DNA from: Macrotis lagotis
Lineage: Eukaryota > Chordata > Mammalia > Peramelemorphia > Peramelidae
NCBI RefSeq assembly: GCF_037893015.1
Contig: NC_133660.1
Span: forward strand, 284,739,078-284,803,077
Reading direction: 5' to 3'
DNA length: 64,000 nucleotides
Position numbers and translations under genes: made by a program. Below are positions 31,591 through 42,760 of this stretch, in pieces. The notes under the pieces were generated by a model. It was not told the origin of the DNA, did not search any database, and saw only the letters and a list, made by a program, of their open reading frames with translations. How positions within the stretch are numbered: the stretch's first letter is position 1; each line of letters begins with the position of its first letter.

Positions 31591-32414
31591 ATGGGTTAAG
31601 CCACTTCGGCAAACAAATGGAGAAAGAGTCTTGGGTTCCAATCCTGTCTCTGACATTTCCACATTAGTTAGTGGTTCTTAGAGCATCAGATCTGTACAAA
31701 GAGTACACTACTCCAAAGAGGACACAGAAATGGAGGAGGGAATCCAGATGGGGCAGGTCTTGGTAGGTCCAGGAAGTCTCTCTCATCCCTGGAGAACGGA
31801 AGCACCTTGGGGAGCAGACCAGAGTTTTCCAGTTCCTTTATGTTCCCAGGCTTAGCTAGGATGTCGAGGGAGAGGAGGGATCTTTTTTCTGCTCAGCCAT
31901 GAGTACCCCACCCCACCCCCAAACCACTAGTTTCCAAAAAGCTTAAAACACACAAATGGAAAGGAACCTGTCCCTGGACCTGCCAGTTCAGGCCAGTGGT
32001 GGATGAGAAGACTGGAAGGGGGCTGGCTAGCCTCAAGGACTTCTCTTGGACGTCTTCTACCTCTAACATCTATGACAGCCCTGGGACTTCAATGAGGACT
32101 GGACCAGAGCAGATGAGCCTAACTTTGGACATTTTATAAGTGGAGCCCCATGGGGTCCTGTCCCCTTACAGGTCCCTTATTCGAGACCAATCTGATTCCC
32201 TTTGCATGATGGGTAACAGCCAAATCGAGGAAGTTAAGAAATGTTTCAGGGTTCAGTGCCTGGAGGTCTCAGAAACCAAGCTGAAGACCCCCAGGAAACC
32301 ACACGTACAAGGAGTGGGAAACTAGAGTGACGCAAACATCTTTCAAGGTGAAAAACTCCTCTTGACCCAACCTCAACAAATTTAACCAAGCAAATGCCTT
32401 TTTTCACATCTCCT

Positions 32415-32625
32415 AAGCGAGGGGCAGCCAGGTCTGAAGCCTGGACAACTGTTCCAAAAAACTTACTAGACCAGTGACCCTGAGCAAGTCACTTAGCCCT
32501 GCCTGGCCTAGTTTCCTTGTCTACAAAATGAGCTGGAGTTGGAAATGGCCAAACCATTCCAGTAGCCTGGTCAGGAAATGGGTCCAGATGGGTCATGGAG
32601 ATTCAGAGGCAACTGAACAACAATC
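32415..32625 (+). repeat. Long marsupial SINE, diverged
   Basis: 'gagcaagtcacttagccctg', 'ctacaaaatgagctggag' and 'ggcaactgaacaacaatc' in order. Confidence 0.75.
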
Positions 32626-32867
32626 TTAAGTGATGTCTCTGCTTTGCTTCTCTCTTACTGGACCAGACTGCTATACTAAGGCAAGCTGTTTGCCCCGAGG
32701 GGAATGAGCTGAGACCCCAACCCTGGGCAGACTGTCCCAGGAATCAATCCTAAGAGTTGGGACTCTTGGTGTCATCCAGTCTCTTCCTTATGTACAGGAA
32801 TGTACCCCCCCACAGATCCAAGGACTGAGATCTCCCAAGGTGGCTGTACCATGACGGATTGAAATCT

Positions 32868-32868
<1 letters not shown>

Positions 32869-32915
<47 letters not shown>
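32869..32915 (+). repeat. (TG)n microsatellite
   Basis: About 23 TG units. Confidence 0.98.
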
Positions 32916-32917
<2 letters not shown>

Positions 32918-32995
32918 ATTCCCCTACTTCCACCTATCTTGGACCCCAATAGCTTACAATATCTTGGAAGAAAGTATCAGGCTTTGCTGAATGCT

Positions 32996-33154
32996 TTTTT
33001 TTTTTTTAGGTTTTTGCAAGGCAAATGGGGTTAAGTGGCTTGCCCAAGGCCACACAGCTCGGTAATTCTTAAGTGTCTTGAGACCGGATTTGAACCCAGG
33101 TACTCCTGACTCCAGGGCCGGTGCTTTATCCACTGCACCACCTAGCTGCCCCAA
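32996..33154 (-). repeat. Short marsupial SINE with target-site duplication
   Basis: Complete reverse copy. 'tttgctgaatgct' before (32983-32995) and 'tttgctgaattct' after (33155-33167) form a one-mismatch duplication. Confidence 0.92.
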
Positions 33155-33206
33155 TTTGCTGAATTCTTGATTAACACTTCCTGGAAAATTTGCTTCTACT
33201 ACTGTT

Positions 33207-33420
33207 GGGGCAACTAGGTGGCACAGGAGATAAGAGTGCTGGGCCTGAAATCAGGGAAGACCTGAGTTCAAATCCAGTCTCAGACACTTAAATCTCTGTG
33301 ACCCTGGGCTAATCACTTTGCCCTATCTGCCTCTATTTCCTCATCTGTAAAATGAGTTGGAGAAGAAAATGGTCCACCACTCTAGTATCTTTGCCAAGAA
33401 AACCCCAAGCGAGGTTGGAC
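33207..33420 (+). repeat. Long marsupial SINE
   Basis: 'ggcaactaggtggcacagg', 'gacctgagttcaaatccag', 'ctgtaaaatgagttggagaa' and 'tttgccaagaaaacccc' in order. Confidence 0.88.
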
Positions 33421-34749
33421 AACTACCACCTCTGCCATGAAGCCTCTTCTCTGGCCAATCAATCCCAGTATTCTCTGCTTCCTCTGGACTCAACGTATTG
33501 CCCAGAGGGTAGTTCACTTCTGTGTCCAAGTTAAGTGTACAATAAATATTTATTTAATGAAAGAATAACATCAAGGAAGTTTTGCATCTAGCAGAAAGAA
33601 TGGCCCAGTGGGGACCAGCACCAAGAGATCTGGACTTTAAGTCCACAAAGAAGCTAAGGTCAAACTTGCCCCTGGGTCACCCTAGGGGTCTGGGCCTCAG
33701 GGGTCTCTGGAGAGGAGGGCAGCCTCTTCCTCCAACTTCCCCAGAGCCTAGAAAGACCTCAGAGATGCAGCTCTAGAGATGAGGAGACCCTGGAGTGCCC
33801 TTCCTTTGTGACCACTCCGGGACCCCAGGCAACTCTAAGGCACCTACAGTCTACTAGCAAAGGAACTTCCCATAGAACCAATGATAGAAAACTAGATCCA
33901 GCCTCCTCTTCAAGAATAAGGAATGAGAACAAAGTCCTAGACTCTGAGAGGAAGCTGGGGAAAAGGCCCAGGAAAGTCTTCAGGCCTATAGGGGTTCCAA
34001 CAGTGCTCATGAGGTGCTTGAAGGTTTCTAAAGAGCTTTGCATCTGATCTCATTTGTTCTGAGAATGAGAACGGGTCTTGGATTCCCATCCCTCCATTCC
34101 CAACAAAAGGAACAACAAACACAACCACCACCCACCCCCTCACCCAGAAGATGGGGGATCTGGGAGAGAGCCTGGTCATCACCTAGGTCCTTTCCTTGCT
34201 GGAAGCCAGAGCCTGGGAATTCCCAAGAGGTCTTGGTTTAGCATCTGCTCAGTTGGGTCAAGGGACCCCAAGCACAGGCTGGAGATCTCAGGCACCTCAG
34301 CTCCTTCTGAGTGTCCCAGAGGGAGCCATGAGGCCATGGAGAGAATGCCCAGTTATGTCCTCTGTCTGGTCTCTGGCCATACACTGTTCCTTGCTTCTAG
34401 GTGTCCTTCCTTAGGCCAGAGGGAGTGGAACCTCTTTGATACCCAAGTTACTCTACCTCTTAGGGACAATGAGAAGTTCCAAGCCCCCCCCATTCCCTTT
34501 CTCAATGACCTCTTTCCCCTCCTCTGGTGAGGGGATCCTAGCATCTTGCTTAAAGGGTCACAAGTTTCCAGCAGACTTTCTTGCATCATGTGAAGGAGAT
34601 AAGATTCTCCATCTGCTCTTCAAACAAGGTTCAGCCTGAACTTCAACTCCAAGAATAAGAACACCAGCTAAGCTTGGCCTGCCATCGCTATGACATAGGA
34701 GGGAGCCTGAGAGTCAGAAGTGGATTCCAATTTCCGCCTGGTCACTGAC

Positions 34750-34960
34750 AGGTGGCTATGATGATGCTGTTTGTCCTTCTTTTTCAAAGAAGATCTCGCC
34801 ATGACAAGCCCATGCACAGGATTTGGGTGAGGGGTGACTTTACATCCCCAGCCTCAGCCTCACTTCCTCCTCCAGAGTCATGTGGGTCCAATGACCAGAT
34901 ATAAATCCCAAGACAACTGGAGGTGGTCCTGGGTCTGACTCTTGGGAAGATATTGCTAAG
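34750..34960 (-). repeat. Tail module of the composite marsupial SINE, reverse
   Basis: 'tttgtccttctttttcaaag', 'cctcacttcctcctccagag' and 'caactggaggtggtcctg' match the reverse of the tail module at about 5880-6026. Confidence 0.65.
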
Positions 34961-35907
34961 AAACTTCTGTTTCCTCAGTTGTAGAATGAAGGTTCCTTCA
35001 CCCCCAGATAAACTAAGGAACTTGGAGGACCGGGGAGCCTCAGAGCACCTCTAGGCTGGCCCTGTTGCCCTGATTTTTTCAGAAAAGAACTGGATCTTTG
35101 CTTAACTGCTTGGGGGTGGGGTAAAGACAAAAATGGTTCCTTTCTCTCGCTCTCTGGTCTAAGCTGCATAGATTAGTTAAGGGGCTTGTGTCTCACTCTT
35201 GGGAAAACCTGTCTGAAGTAGAGCCCAGGCTCCTGAACCAAAGCAGGCACTCCAAGGGAAACCTTGGGGCCTAGATGACAGACTTAGCACCTGAAAAGCT
35301 TGGGAACAAGACAGAGGCCAAGAGAGAAGGAAGAAGGGACTATCAGCCTGGGATCCCGTACCTCCTTCCAGGCAGGGTGCCAGGCTCGCCCGGAAGACAG
35401 CTCCACCCTAAGAGGACAGGCCCTGACTCAGGCAGGCATCGCCCCTTCCCTAATGGGAGAAGCTTTCACCAACAGTTCCTCACCTGGGCTGGCCTAAGGT
35501 ATCATGGGGTACCAGAGAGGGGCAGAGGTAGAAGAAGAGAAAGGAAGACTTGGGGGTGGGAGGGGGCGGCACTCTCTAGCAGAGTCAGCCTAGAGGGAGT
35601 GGAATATGTTAAGGGCCCTGGGCCCAGGTATCGGGTCCCCCTTGTCTTTCCTAGTCTTCATGATCATGCTGTGGGGCAGATAAGCACCCCCTCTCCTCTG
35701 TGCCTAGCTGGCTTAGCAGAGGAACTGTAATGGGGGGGGGGATTTTCCCTGGTAACCTGCGTCTCCTTTCTTCACTAAGTTGTCCCCTCGCCCCAAGAAA
35801 GACTTCCCAGGGGCTCTTCCCACCTTCTACTGCCCCCAGCCACTTTAGCAGCTGTTGAAAGCCTCCACTCTCTGAGGGCTCTAGTTTGGGAAGAGATGAA
35901 AACATAC

Positions 35908-36300
35908 CCGTTCTGAGCAAGGGGCAGGGAACCACCACGGCGACTTCCATTCAGCAGGGCCCAGGAAAACCTGTCAGGCAGCGAGGGCAAAGTACAGAGG
36001 CCTCGGGGAGCCGGGCCCTGGGTGGGGGAGCTGGCTCAGCCGCCTCCCCTCCTGGCGACACCTTCCACCACCTCCTCAGCGAAAAGTGATGAAGCAGCCA
36101 GGCTCGGAGGCCCGGGCCCGGCAACTTCAACTGTGTCGCAACCGAAACCACCACCGGCCGGGAGAGCCCGGCTTCAGCAGGGGGGAGGCCTTGCCCAGAG
36201 CCCCAGCCGCCAGGAAGTGGAGTCCCAGAGAACTTCCCAAGGAGCCAGGTGGGAGGAAAGGGGCGGAGAGGAGGGGAGAAGGGAGGGCGGGAGGGAGAGA
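35908..36300 (-). promoter_or_regulatory. MARK2: CpG-rich patch, candidate alternative MARK2 promoter / first exon
   Basis: About 13 CpGs in 36001-36180 by eye, unlike the CpG-poor surroundings, 5 kb upstream of exon 2. A donor-like ACGG|GTATGT on the - strand would end an exon at 35908. A 5' exon here spliced to exon 2 could let translation begin at MLRGRN. The upstream ATG in this segment is not in frame with exon 2. Inference; no transcript evidence. Confidence 0.35.
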
Positions 36301-36432
36301 GGAGGCCTTAGAGCAACTTCCTGCTCCCCTCCCCCTCCCCCAGGAAGTGGGCTGCCCCACCCTCCTAAGGTGAGTCGCTGGGACTCCAGAGGAGTGAGCC
36401 AGCCAGGGCCCATCATCAAGTCCTTATCTCAC

Positions 36433-36468
36433 CTTCAGCAGGTGGGCCCTGCCACCCTGGGTGCCGCC
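36433..36468 (-). other. Candidate 36-nt cassette exon in MARK2 intron 1
   Basis: On the - strand CTTTCTCTTTAG is followed by 36 nt and then AAG|GTGAGATAAGG. It would insert GGTQGGRAHLLK in frame at the phase-0 exon 1/2 junction. It could be chance. Confidence 0.25.
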
Positions 36469-36469
36469 C

Positions 36470-39397
36470 TAAAGAGAAAGGGAAGGACAGGAGATCAGAG
36501 GCTAAGAATCAGCTCAACCAGGACCCGAGGCTGCCCACAAGGGGGGAGGGGTGGGCAGCTGGAATTTGAACCCAGGCTCTCTTCCTCCTCATCCAGGAGG
36601 ATGTTCTGCCTGTGCTGCAGAACCTCCTGATGAAGCACCTGGTGCAGGTGACCAGGACTCTCTGGGAACCTCCCAGGACCCAGTGGCAGCACCCTTGTCC
36701 TGGGCTGGGAAGCAAGGACCAGAGACCAGCCGGTCTCCCCCCCCAACCCCCAGGGGCTCCAGGTCTCTCCACCCTAACCATTCTGTGGCCTGCTCATCAA
36801 ACGAAATTCCTCTGAACCTTGCACCGGGACCATCACAATCAGGAAGTTGGAAGAAATGCTCTCCTGAGGTCCTTTCCCACAGGCCCCTATGCTTTCCAGT
36901 CTGGACTAGACTGGGTCCACAGAGGACTCTGCCCCACGCATGTTTACAAGCCAGGCTGCTGCCCACAGGTACAAAGGCAGAGGACTCACAAGCCTCCAAA
37001 TGAAGTAACAGCACCCCTCCCCAGCATCCTCTAATCCCCCACTCCACTCACTGCCTTCTCCCCCAAAGCTGCCTCAGAGGAGGTGAAGGGCCTAAGCACA
37101 AGGAATAGAGATCCATCTGCTCTGGCCAGTCTCCAAGGCCACCCTAGACCCCAGTGTAACCAATCTAAACTTTGTATTGACACGGTTGTTGCCATGTTGT
37201 CCCCCCCCCACATGAGACAGCAAGGAGCCAGTGAATAAATCCTATCTGACTGACTGTTTACACCTCTCTTCCTGGCCCCGTCCCCAGCCTCAGGCCTCTG
37301 GAAGGCCCCTGGGATGGTGGCCGGCTGGCAACTGAAGTTGTAGCCTCTTCACAAGTTCTGTCCTTGAAAGTCAGAGTCAGAGGGCTGTGCCCTCCCCCCC
37401 CCTAAGCTTTTAGCATTCAAGAGGCCCGGAGTCACCGTGATCCAAGAACACAGAGGCACAAACTGAGAAACAGAAATGTATGAAAAATCAAAGATAAAAG
37501 ATTTAAGAAGGAAGAGGCTGGACCCAAGTCATTCATACTCTAATTCTCACTTGGAGAACCCCACAATTTCAGTAACATCCAAATACAATCCAAGGTGGGA
37601 AAGGCCTTCCAGAAGCCAGAGATGAGGGAGAAGGGGCAGCTGGGCAAGTAGGAAGTCCCTAGCTGCCCTGGGGCTCTCCAATCAGGAGCTATGCAAGCAA
37701 GACCCGAGGACCAGCACTCCAACAAGTTGGGACAAACCAAGCATGGAGTGCACCAAGAAAGGTGAGCCAGGGGGCAGGACAGAACGGCAGCTCTAGCTCC
37801 CTGTGCATTGGCTCAGCAGGATGGGGTTAGTGAGGGGCATCTGGATTCACACCTCACCTCCGGAGCTCCTGTCTGGGATGGAGACCCATAAACCCATGTT
37901 ACGGATGGAGACAAGTCCCAGGCTCCAAGGAGAGAGGAAAGCACATACCCTGCGTGGGGGAGCTGCCACCTTTTGGGCTTTACCTGTGACTCACCCTGCC
38001 ATGGTCGGGGGGAGGCCAAACCTCTTCTTGGATTAGGCCTAGTCTAGGAAACCTTTGCCTGGAAAGGGTGAGGGGTAAACAGAGGATCCTTTCTAGCTGC
38101 TGGCAAGAGAAGGTGGGTGAAAGGAGAAAACAGGTCCTCCCCAGCAACAGGCAGCTTGGAAACTTTGTCGGAGGCTTCGGCAGTGGACCTTGACCCCTCC
38201 TTCCGGACTTCATTCTAGAACGCCTTCCTCATATGCAAAAGGGGCACAATGGCCCCGATCTCATGGAGCAAGGGGGGTTGAAAGGTGCTGGTACACATGT
38301 GCTCATGAGCACACTCACACAAACTCACACACATGCAGAGACAGCCCCTCACTTGCCTGCCTGCACTAGTGGGTTATTGTAACCATGGCAACTCCCAAGT
38401 TCCTTCACTTTATAGCAGAGGCTGTGTGCTGGGGGGGTGGGGGTGGGGGGGTACAGAGAGGGGAAAGGCGCTGCTGATTACAGGGAAGCTAAGGTAAACC
38501 TGGGGTTGACAGAGCTTAATTATCATTGAGGGTCCTTGGCCAAGTCAGTTGCCCTCCTCAATCCCCCAATTTCTCATCTGAGATTTCTTCCAGTTCTAGA
38601 TTCTGTCATCATATGGAAGGGTTTAGCCTCGGCAGACCTGAGAAGCCACTCAATCAACGCCTTGGGGAGACGGCTGCTAGCACCCGCAGCAGGTCTCTGG
38701 GGGTGACCCTGGCTTCTCTGGGTCAGTCCCACCATGCTGGAGGGGGAGCCCACACAATCTCCTCCCAGAAACAGGAGGCTCTGGCAGAGCTCCTCACTGG
38801 GTGATAATGACCAAGGCCACCCAGAAAACAAAGAAAAGCAACAAAAGGAGGCTCTTTCAACCTTATACTCTCCACTGAAAGGCAGGCATTATTTCCTTTG
38901 GGTTAAGAAAAGGCAAGGCCCTAACCTTCAATGTTCTATTCAAAGAGGAAATGAGAGGATTAAAGACTCATCAAGGAGCTCCAGAGAATGGGATATGAAC
39001 TGAGTGCAGAAGCAGTAAGTCACCCAAATTCACCAAACTAGAGTGCCAAGACACCTACAATGATCACATCTGGGTATGGAAAAAGACATGGAATATTATC
39101 TAGTCCAACTCCAGTATTTTAGAAATTAAAGTTCCCAACAGAGTGGACCATAGGAAAGTAAAGGAATAGTTTGAAGCCTCAAAGCCATCATGTATGAGGA
39201 ACTCAAAGAAACCTGGGAAGACTTATTTGATCTTTCTCTCCTGAGGCCCAAAGACATTGATAATGACTTATCTAAGGTCACCAAATCATGGAATCTCTTT
39301 GGGAATTTGTCTGGGAAGTCACCTAGTTCAGTCTAATAGCTATCAAGGTGCCCTCCAAACTTTACCTACAAACAACTTGAGGAGAAAGTTTCTAGAA
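36470..39397. other. MARK2 intron 1, nothing recognised
   Basis: No exon or RNA gene. Short CA runs near 38300-38340 and G-runs near 38430. No full interspersed repeat was recognised. Confidence 0.4.
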
Positions 39398-39410
39398 TCC
39401 ATTGACTTTT

Positions 39411-39566
39411 TTTTCTTTTTAGTTTTTTGCAAGGCAATGGGGTTAAGTGGCTTGCCCAAGGCCACGCGGCTAGGTAATTATTAAGTGTCTGAGGCCGGAT
39501 TTGAACTCAGGTACTCCTGACTCCAAGGCCAGTGCTCTATCCACTACGCCACCTAGCCGCCCCAAG
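39411..39566 (-). repeat. Short marsupial SINE with 13-bp target-site duplication
   Basis: Complete reverse copy. 'tccattgactttt' at 39398-39410 and 39567-39579. Confidence 0.93.
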
Positions 39567-39651
39567 TCCATTGACTTTTTAGGGAGCTCTGTAAAAAAAG
39601 AATTTTCTTAAAACAATCTGGAATCTGGTTTTCTAGGGCTTTCCTCCCATT

Positions 39652-40020
39652 ATCCGTACTTTGAAAAAATTAGGGCCCAAGTGACCTGGTTCTATTCTGT
39701 TAATTTTCAGAACTGGGGTCATGATTAAGCAGGACAGCCAGAGGCTGTCATTGTGCCATTAGAGGTGAAATTCTTGGACTGGCACAAGATGGACCAGAGC
39801 CAAGCATTTGCCAAGAATGTTTTCATTAATCAAGAATGAAAGTTGGAGGTTTGCAGGCGATCAGATACCATCATGGTTCCAACCATAAATGATGTTGACT
39901 AGCATTCTGGTGGTGGCATTTTTCCCACGACCCACTCAGCAGCTTCCAAGAAATCAAAGATTTTGAGTTCTGGAGGCAGCATGGTTAAAGTTGGAAAGTC
40001 TGAGAGGAAAGGGCAAACTG
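39652..40020 (+). pseudogene. 18S ribosomal RNA pseudogene fragment
   Basis: Central 18S rRNA text is unmistakable: 'tactttgaaaaaattag' (39657), 'tagaggtgaaattcttgga' (39760), 'catttgccaagaatgttttc' and 'attaatcaagaa' (39806), 'cgatcagataccatca' (39859), 'ttccaaccataaatgatg' (39877). Compared with 18S as I know it, it has two internal deletions near 39673-39690 and many C-to-T and G-to-A changes at former CpGs, the mark of an old, methylated, non-functional copy. It sits alone in an intron, so it is a dispersed copy, not rDNA. Confidence 0.93.
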
Positions 40021-40332
40021 ATAGTTAGTGTCCATCGAGAGACAGGTTTGGATAGACTAGGTTGTTGTTGGTGGTTGCCCAGCAGGAATGGTGCTTTGCT
40101 GGCTCAGGAAGAAGAAAAATCAATTCAAAGACCAAAAGGCAGCATCCAGACCATCACCGATATTTCTAACTCCTATCAACTTGGGCCATGGGGTAGACTG
40201 ATTCTGGAAAAGGCAAATGAGAAGAAGATCTTGCACAAAATATCCATTACTATAATAAACATCATTATGCAAATCACACCACCATTCATTTGGTCATTGT
40301 GGTTGTCTTCAAAATCAGATGATGATGATTAC

Positions 40333-40352
40333 TTATTATTATTATTATTATT
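40333..40352. repeat. (TTA)n microsatellite
   Basis: Six to seven TTA units after a GAT run. Confidence 0.9.
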
Positions 40353-40379
40353 ACCCATTATCTCTAATTCATAAGATGC

Positions 40380-40685
40380 CCTCATCCCTCTTCTGATGCT
40401 GTCCACAGCCTGAAGCAGGTCCTTATCATCTCTAACTTGAATACCTGCAAGTTAGATTTCCCTGCCCAAGTGTCCCCCCCCCAAAATCTCCTCCACCCAG
40501 CTAGCTGCCAACATGATTTCCCCAAAGCACAGTTCTAACAATATGATCCTCCCCTCCTTTCAAATAAACTCCACTGGCTCCTTATTACCTCTAGAATCAA
40601 ATACAAAAGGCTCAGTTTGGTATTTCAAGTCTTTCCTAACTTACCTCCTTCCTGGCTTCCAGGTTTCCTTCGATATGAAAGCCCA
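40380..40685 (+). repeat. L2 LINE relic
   Basis: 'ccactggctccttattacc', 'ctagaatcaaatacaaaagg' and 'tcaagtctttcctaac' are typical of the L2 3' region. Confidence 0.7.
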
Positions 40686-40689
40686 GATC

Positions 40690-41530
40690 AAAGGTTTAAG
40701 CTTTGGAAGGCTGTCACTATGAAGGAGGTTAAGCCTCAGGTTGGCGTGGTATTCAAACAGAAGGTTCTGAACTAGATCCTGAAGGCTTCTAGAATTTGTT
40801 GAGTGAGGAGATCACATGAACACAAGTGCATTTGAGGAAGATCACTTGGTTAGAGTAGGGAGTGGGGAGAGACTTAGGCAGGCTGAGGAGATGAAGGACT
40901 GGACTAGAGCACTGTCAGGAGAGAAGGGGCTGTAGTATCAAGGTACTACAAAGTAGAATTGGACAGGTTTTGGGCAATGACTGCATAGAAGGGGTGAAAG
41001 TGTGGAGTGAGGATGACATCTAGGTTTCACAATAGGAAGATGGTAAAGATGACTTCCTCAACAGTAGCAAGGACATCGGGGGGGGGGGGTTACATAATTT
41101 AGTTTTGAACATGTTGACTTTAAGATGTCCACTAGATATCGTTCTAGATGTACAAAAGGCAAAGTGGAGGAAGGAGACTGGAGGTTGGCAGAGGTTGAGG
41201 TAGGAGAGGCAGATGTGATTGATTATCACTGGCATAGAGATGGTCACTGGCTCCATGGGAGCTGATGAGATCCTCAAGGGATGCAATACAGAAAAGGAGG
41301 GACTAGGAAAGAACTCTGTGAGACAGCCCCAGTTAGCAGGCATGTCTGTAGTGAAGAAGACTGAGGAAAGCTCCCAGAGGTGGAAGAACCAGGGAGATGG
41401 AGAAGAACAAGGGGAAGAGGGTGATCAACAGCATCAAAGGCAGCAGAGAAGTCAAGAAGGATGAAAACTGAGAAGACATCATTGGATTTGGTAAGGAAGA
41501 GATTAATGATATTTCCCAGAATTGAGAACA
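40690..41530 (+). repeat. Ancient interspersed repeat, family not assigned
   Basis: 'catgttgactttaagatgtc', 'tggcatagagatggtcactg' and 'tcaaaggcagcagagaagtc' resemble an old repeat I recall from several mammals but cannot name. No intact coding potential. Confidence 0.45.
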
Positions 41531-41926
41531 GAACCTGGAACATACACAGAAGGCAATTAACATCTATTTGTTGACTTGGCTTGACCAGTCCTGCCCACTA
41601 AGGTCAAGTAGAACATGTCTGGCCCCCTTTTCTCCATGACAACCCTTCTAGTGTTTGAACATGATCATCATGTCTTCTGTCTTCCAGGTCCTTCCTGTTC
41701 CTTAGCCATGATCCCAAGGCTCTTTATCACTGTAGTTGTCCTTGACTAGACACAGTCTAAAAGATATCAATGTCTTTCCTAAAATGTAACTCCCATATGG
41801 ATGGTGGTAGAGCCAGGACTGAACCAAACCAATTTAGAGAGCACTTGAATATCCATAGTGATCAACCCCATTCCCCACCCCACCACCCCCTCTCTCTTAC
41901 ACACACACCCCCCTCCCCATATGATT

Positions 41927-42089
41927 GTGTTTGGTTTTTTTTATGTTTTTGCAAGGCAATGGGGTTAAGTGGCTTGCCCAAGGCCACACAGCTAGGGAAT
42001 TATCAAGTGTCTGAGGTCACATTTGAACTCAGGTCCTCCTGACTCCAGGACTGGTGCTCTATCCACTGCGCCACCTAGCCACCCCCCTC
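41927..42089 (-). repeat. Short marsupial SINE with 10-bp target-site duplication
   Basis: Complete reverse copy. 'ccatatgatt' at 41917-41926 and 42090-42099. Confidence 0.92.
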
Positions 42090-42459
42090 CCATATGATTC
42101 TTAAAGAATTCCTATTTTACAAATGAGAAACTGAGGCAGAGGAGGTGCAGCAGCTTGCCCAAAGTCACCCAAAGGATAAGTGTCAGAGGTGAGGTTTGTT
42201 CCTCCCTAACTCAACTCTAAGCTCCAACACTATACATATCTCAAGTATAAGGAAGGAAAGGAATGGCTCTATCAAAAGAGTCTGGATTTAGTTAAGTTCT
42301 ACCAAAGTCAACAGCTGAAGATGGGAGCCAAAAAAGCAATGCTACACTCAGTCAGTCACTAAGCATTTATTAAGTGCCTCCTGTATGCAGGGCAGCAGGC
42401 TAAGAAAAGCCAAGATAGTCCCTGTACTTAGACTGAATCACCAACCTTGGATGCCCAAG

Positions 42460-42760
42460 GAGCACCTGAAGTGGAGTGAATGCAGCATCGTCTCCATCAT
42501 CCCAGAGGCAACCACTTTGCTCTCCTCTGTCCTGGTCTGCCTTATCTGCAACTTTGTGCTTGGTGGGTTCTGGGGATCCTATTTTGGGAAGAACATGGAT
42601 AAAATGAAGATGGTCTGGAGGAGAGTGACTAGGTGATGAATGGCCTTGATTCTACTTATACCATATGCTAAGATGTTTAAGCTTTGGAAGACTGTTCAAG
42701 GAAGGAGCCTGAGCCTCAGGCGGCTCAGCCCTAGAATCTGATATCAGAAAGCAACTCATA
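42460..42760 (+). repeat. L3/CR1 LINE relic
   Basis: 'ggttctggggatcctatttt', 'gtctggaggagagtgactag', 'gtttaagctttggaagac' and 'gagcctcaggcggctcag' follow the CR1/L3 3' pattern. Confidence 0.6.

Noticed and set aside
40690-41530. Considered as a processed pseudogene or virus-derived element
   Set aside because: It resembles an old dispersed mammalian repeat, but I could not place it in a family and saw no terminal repeats.
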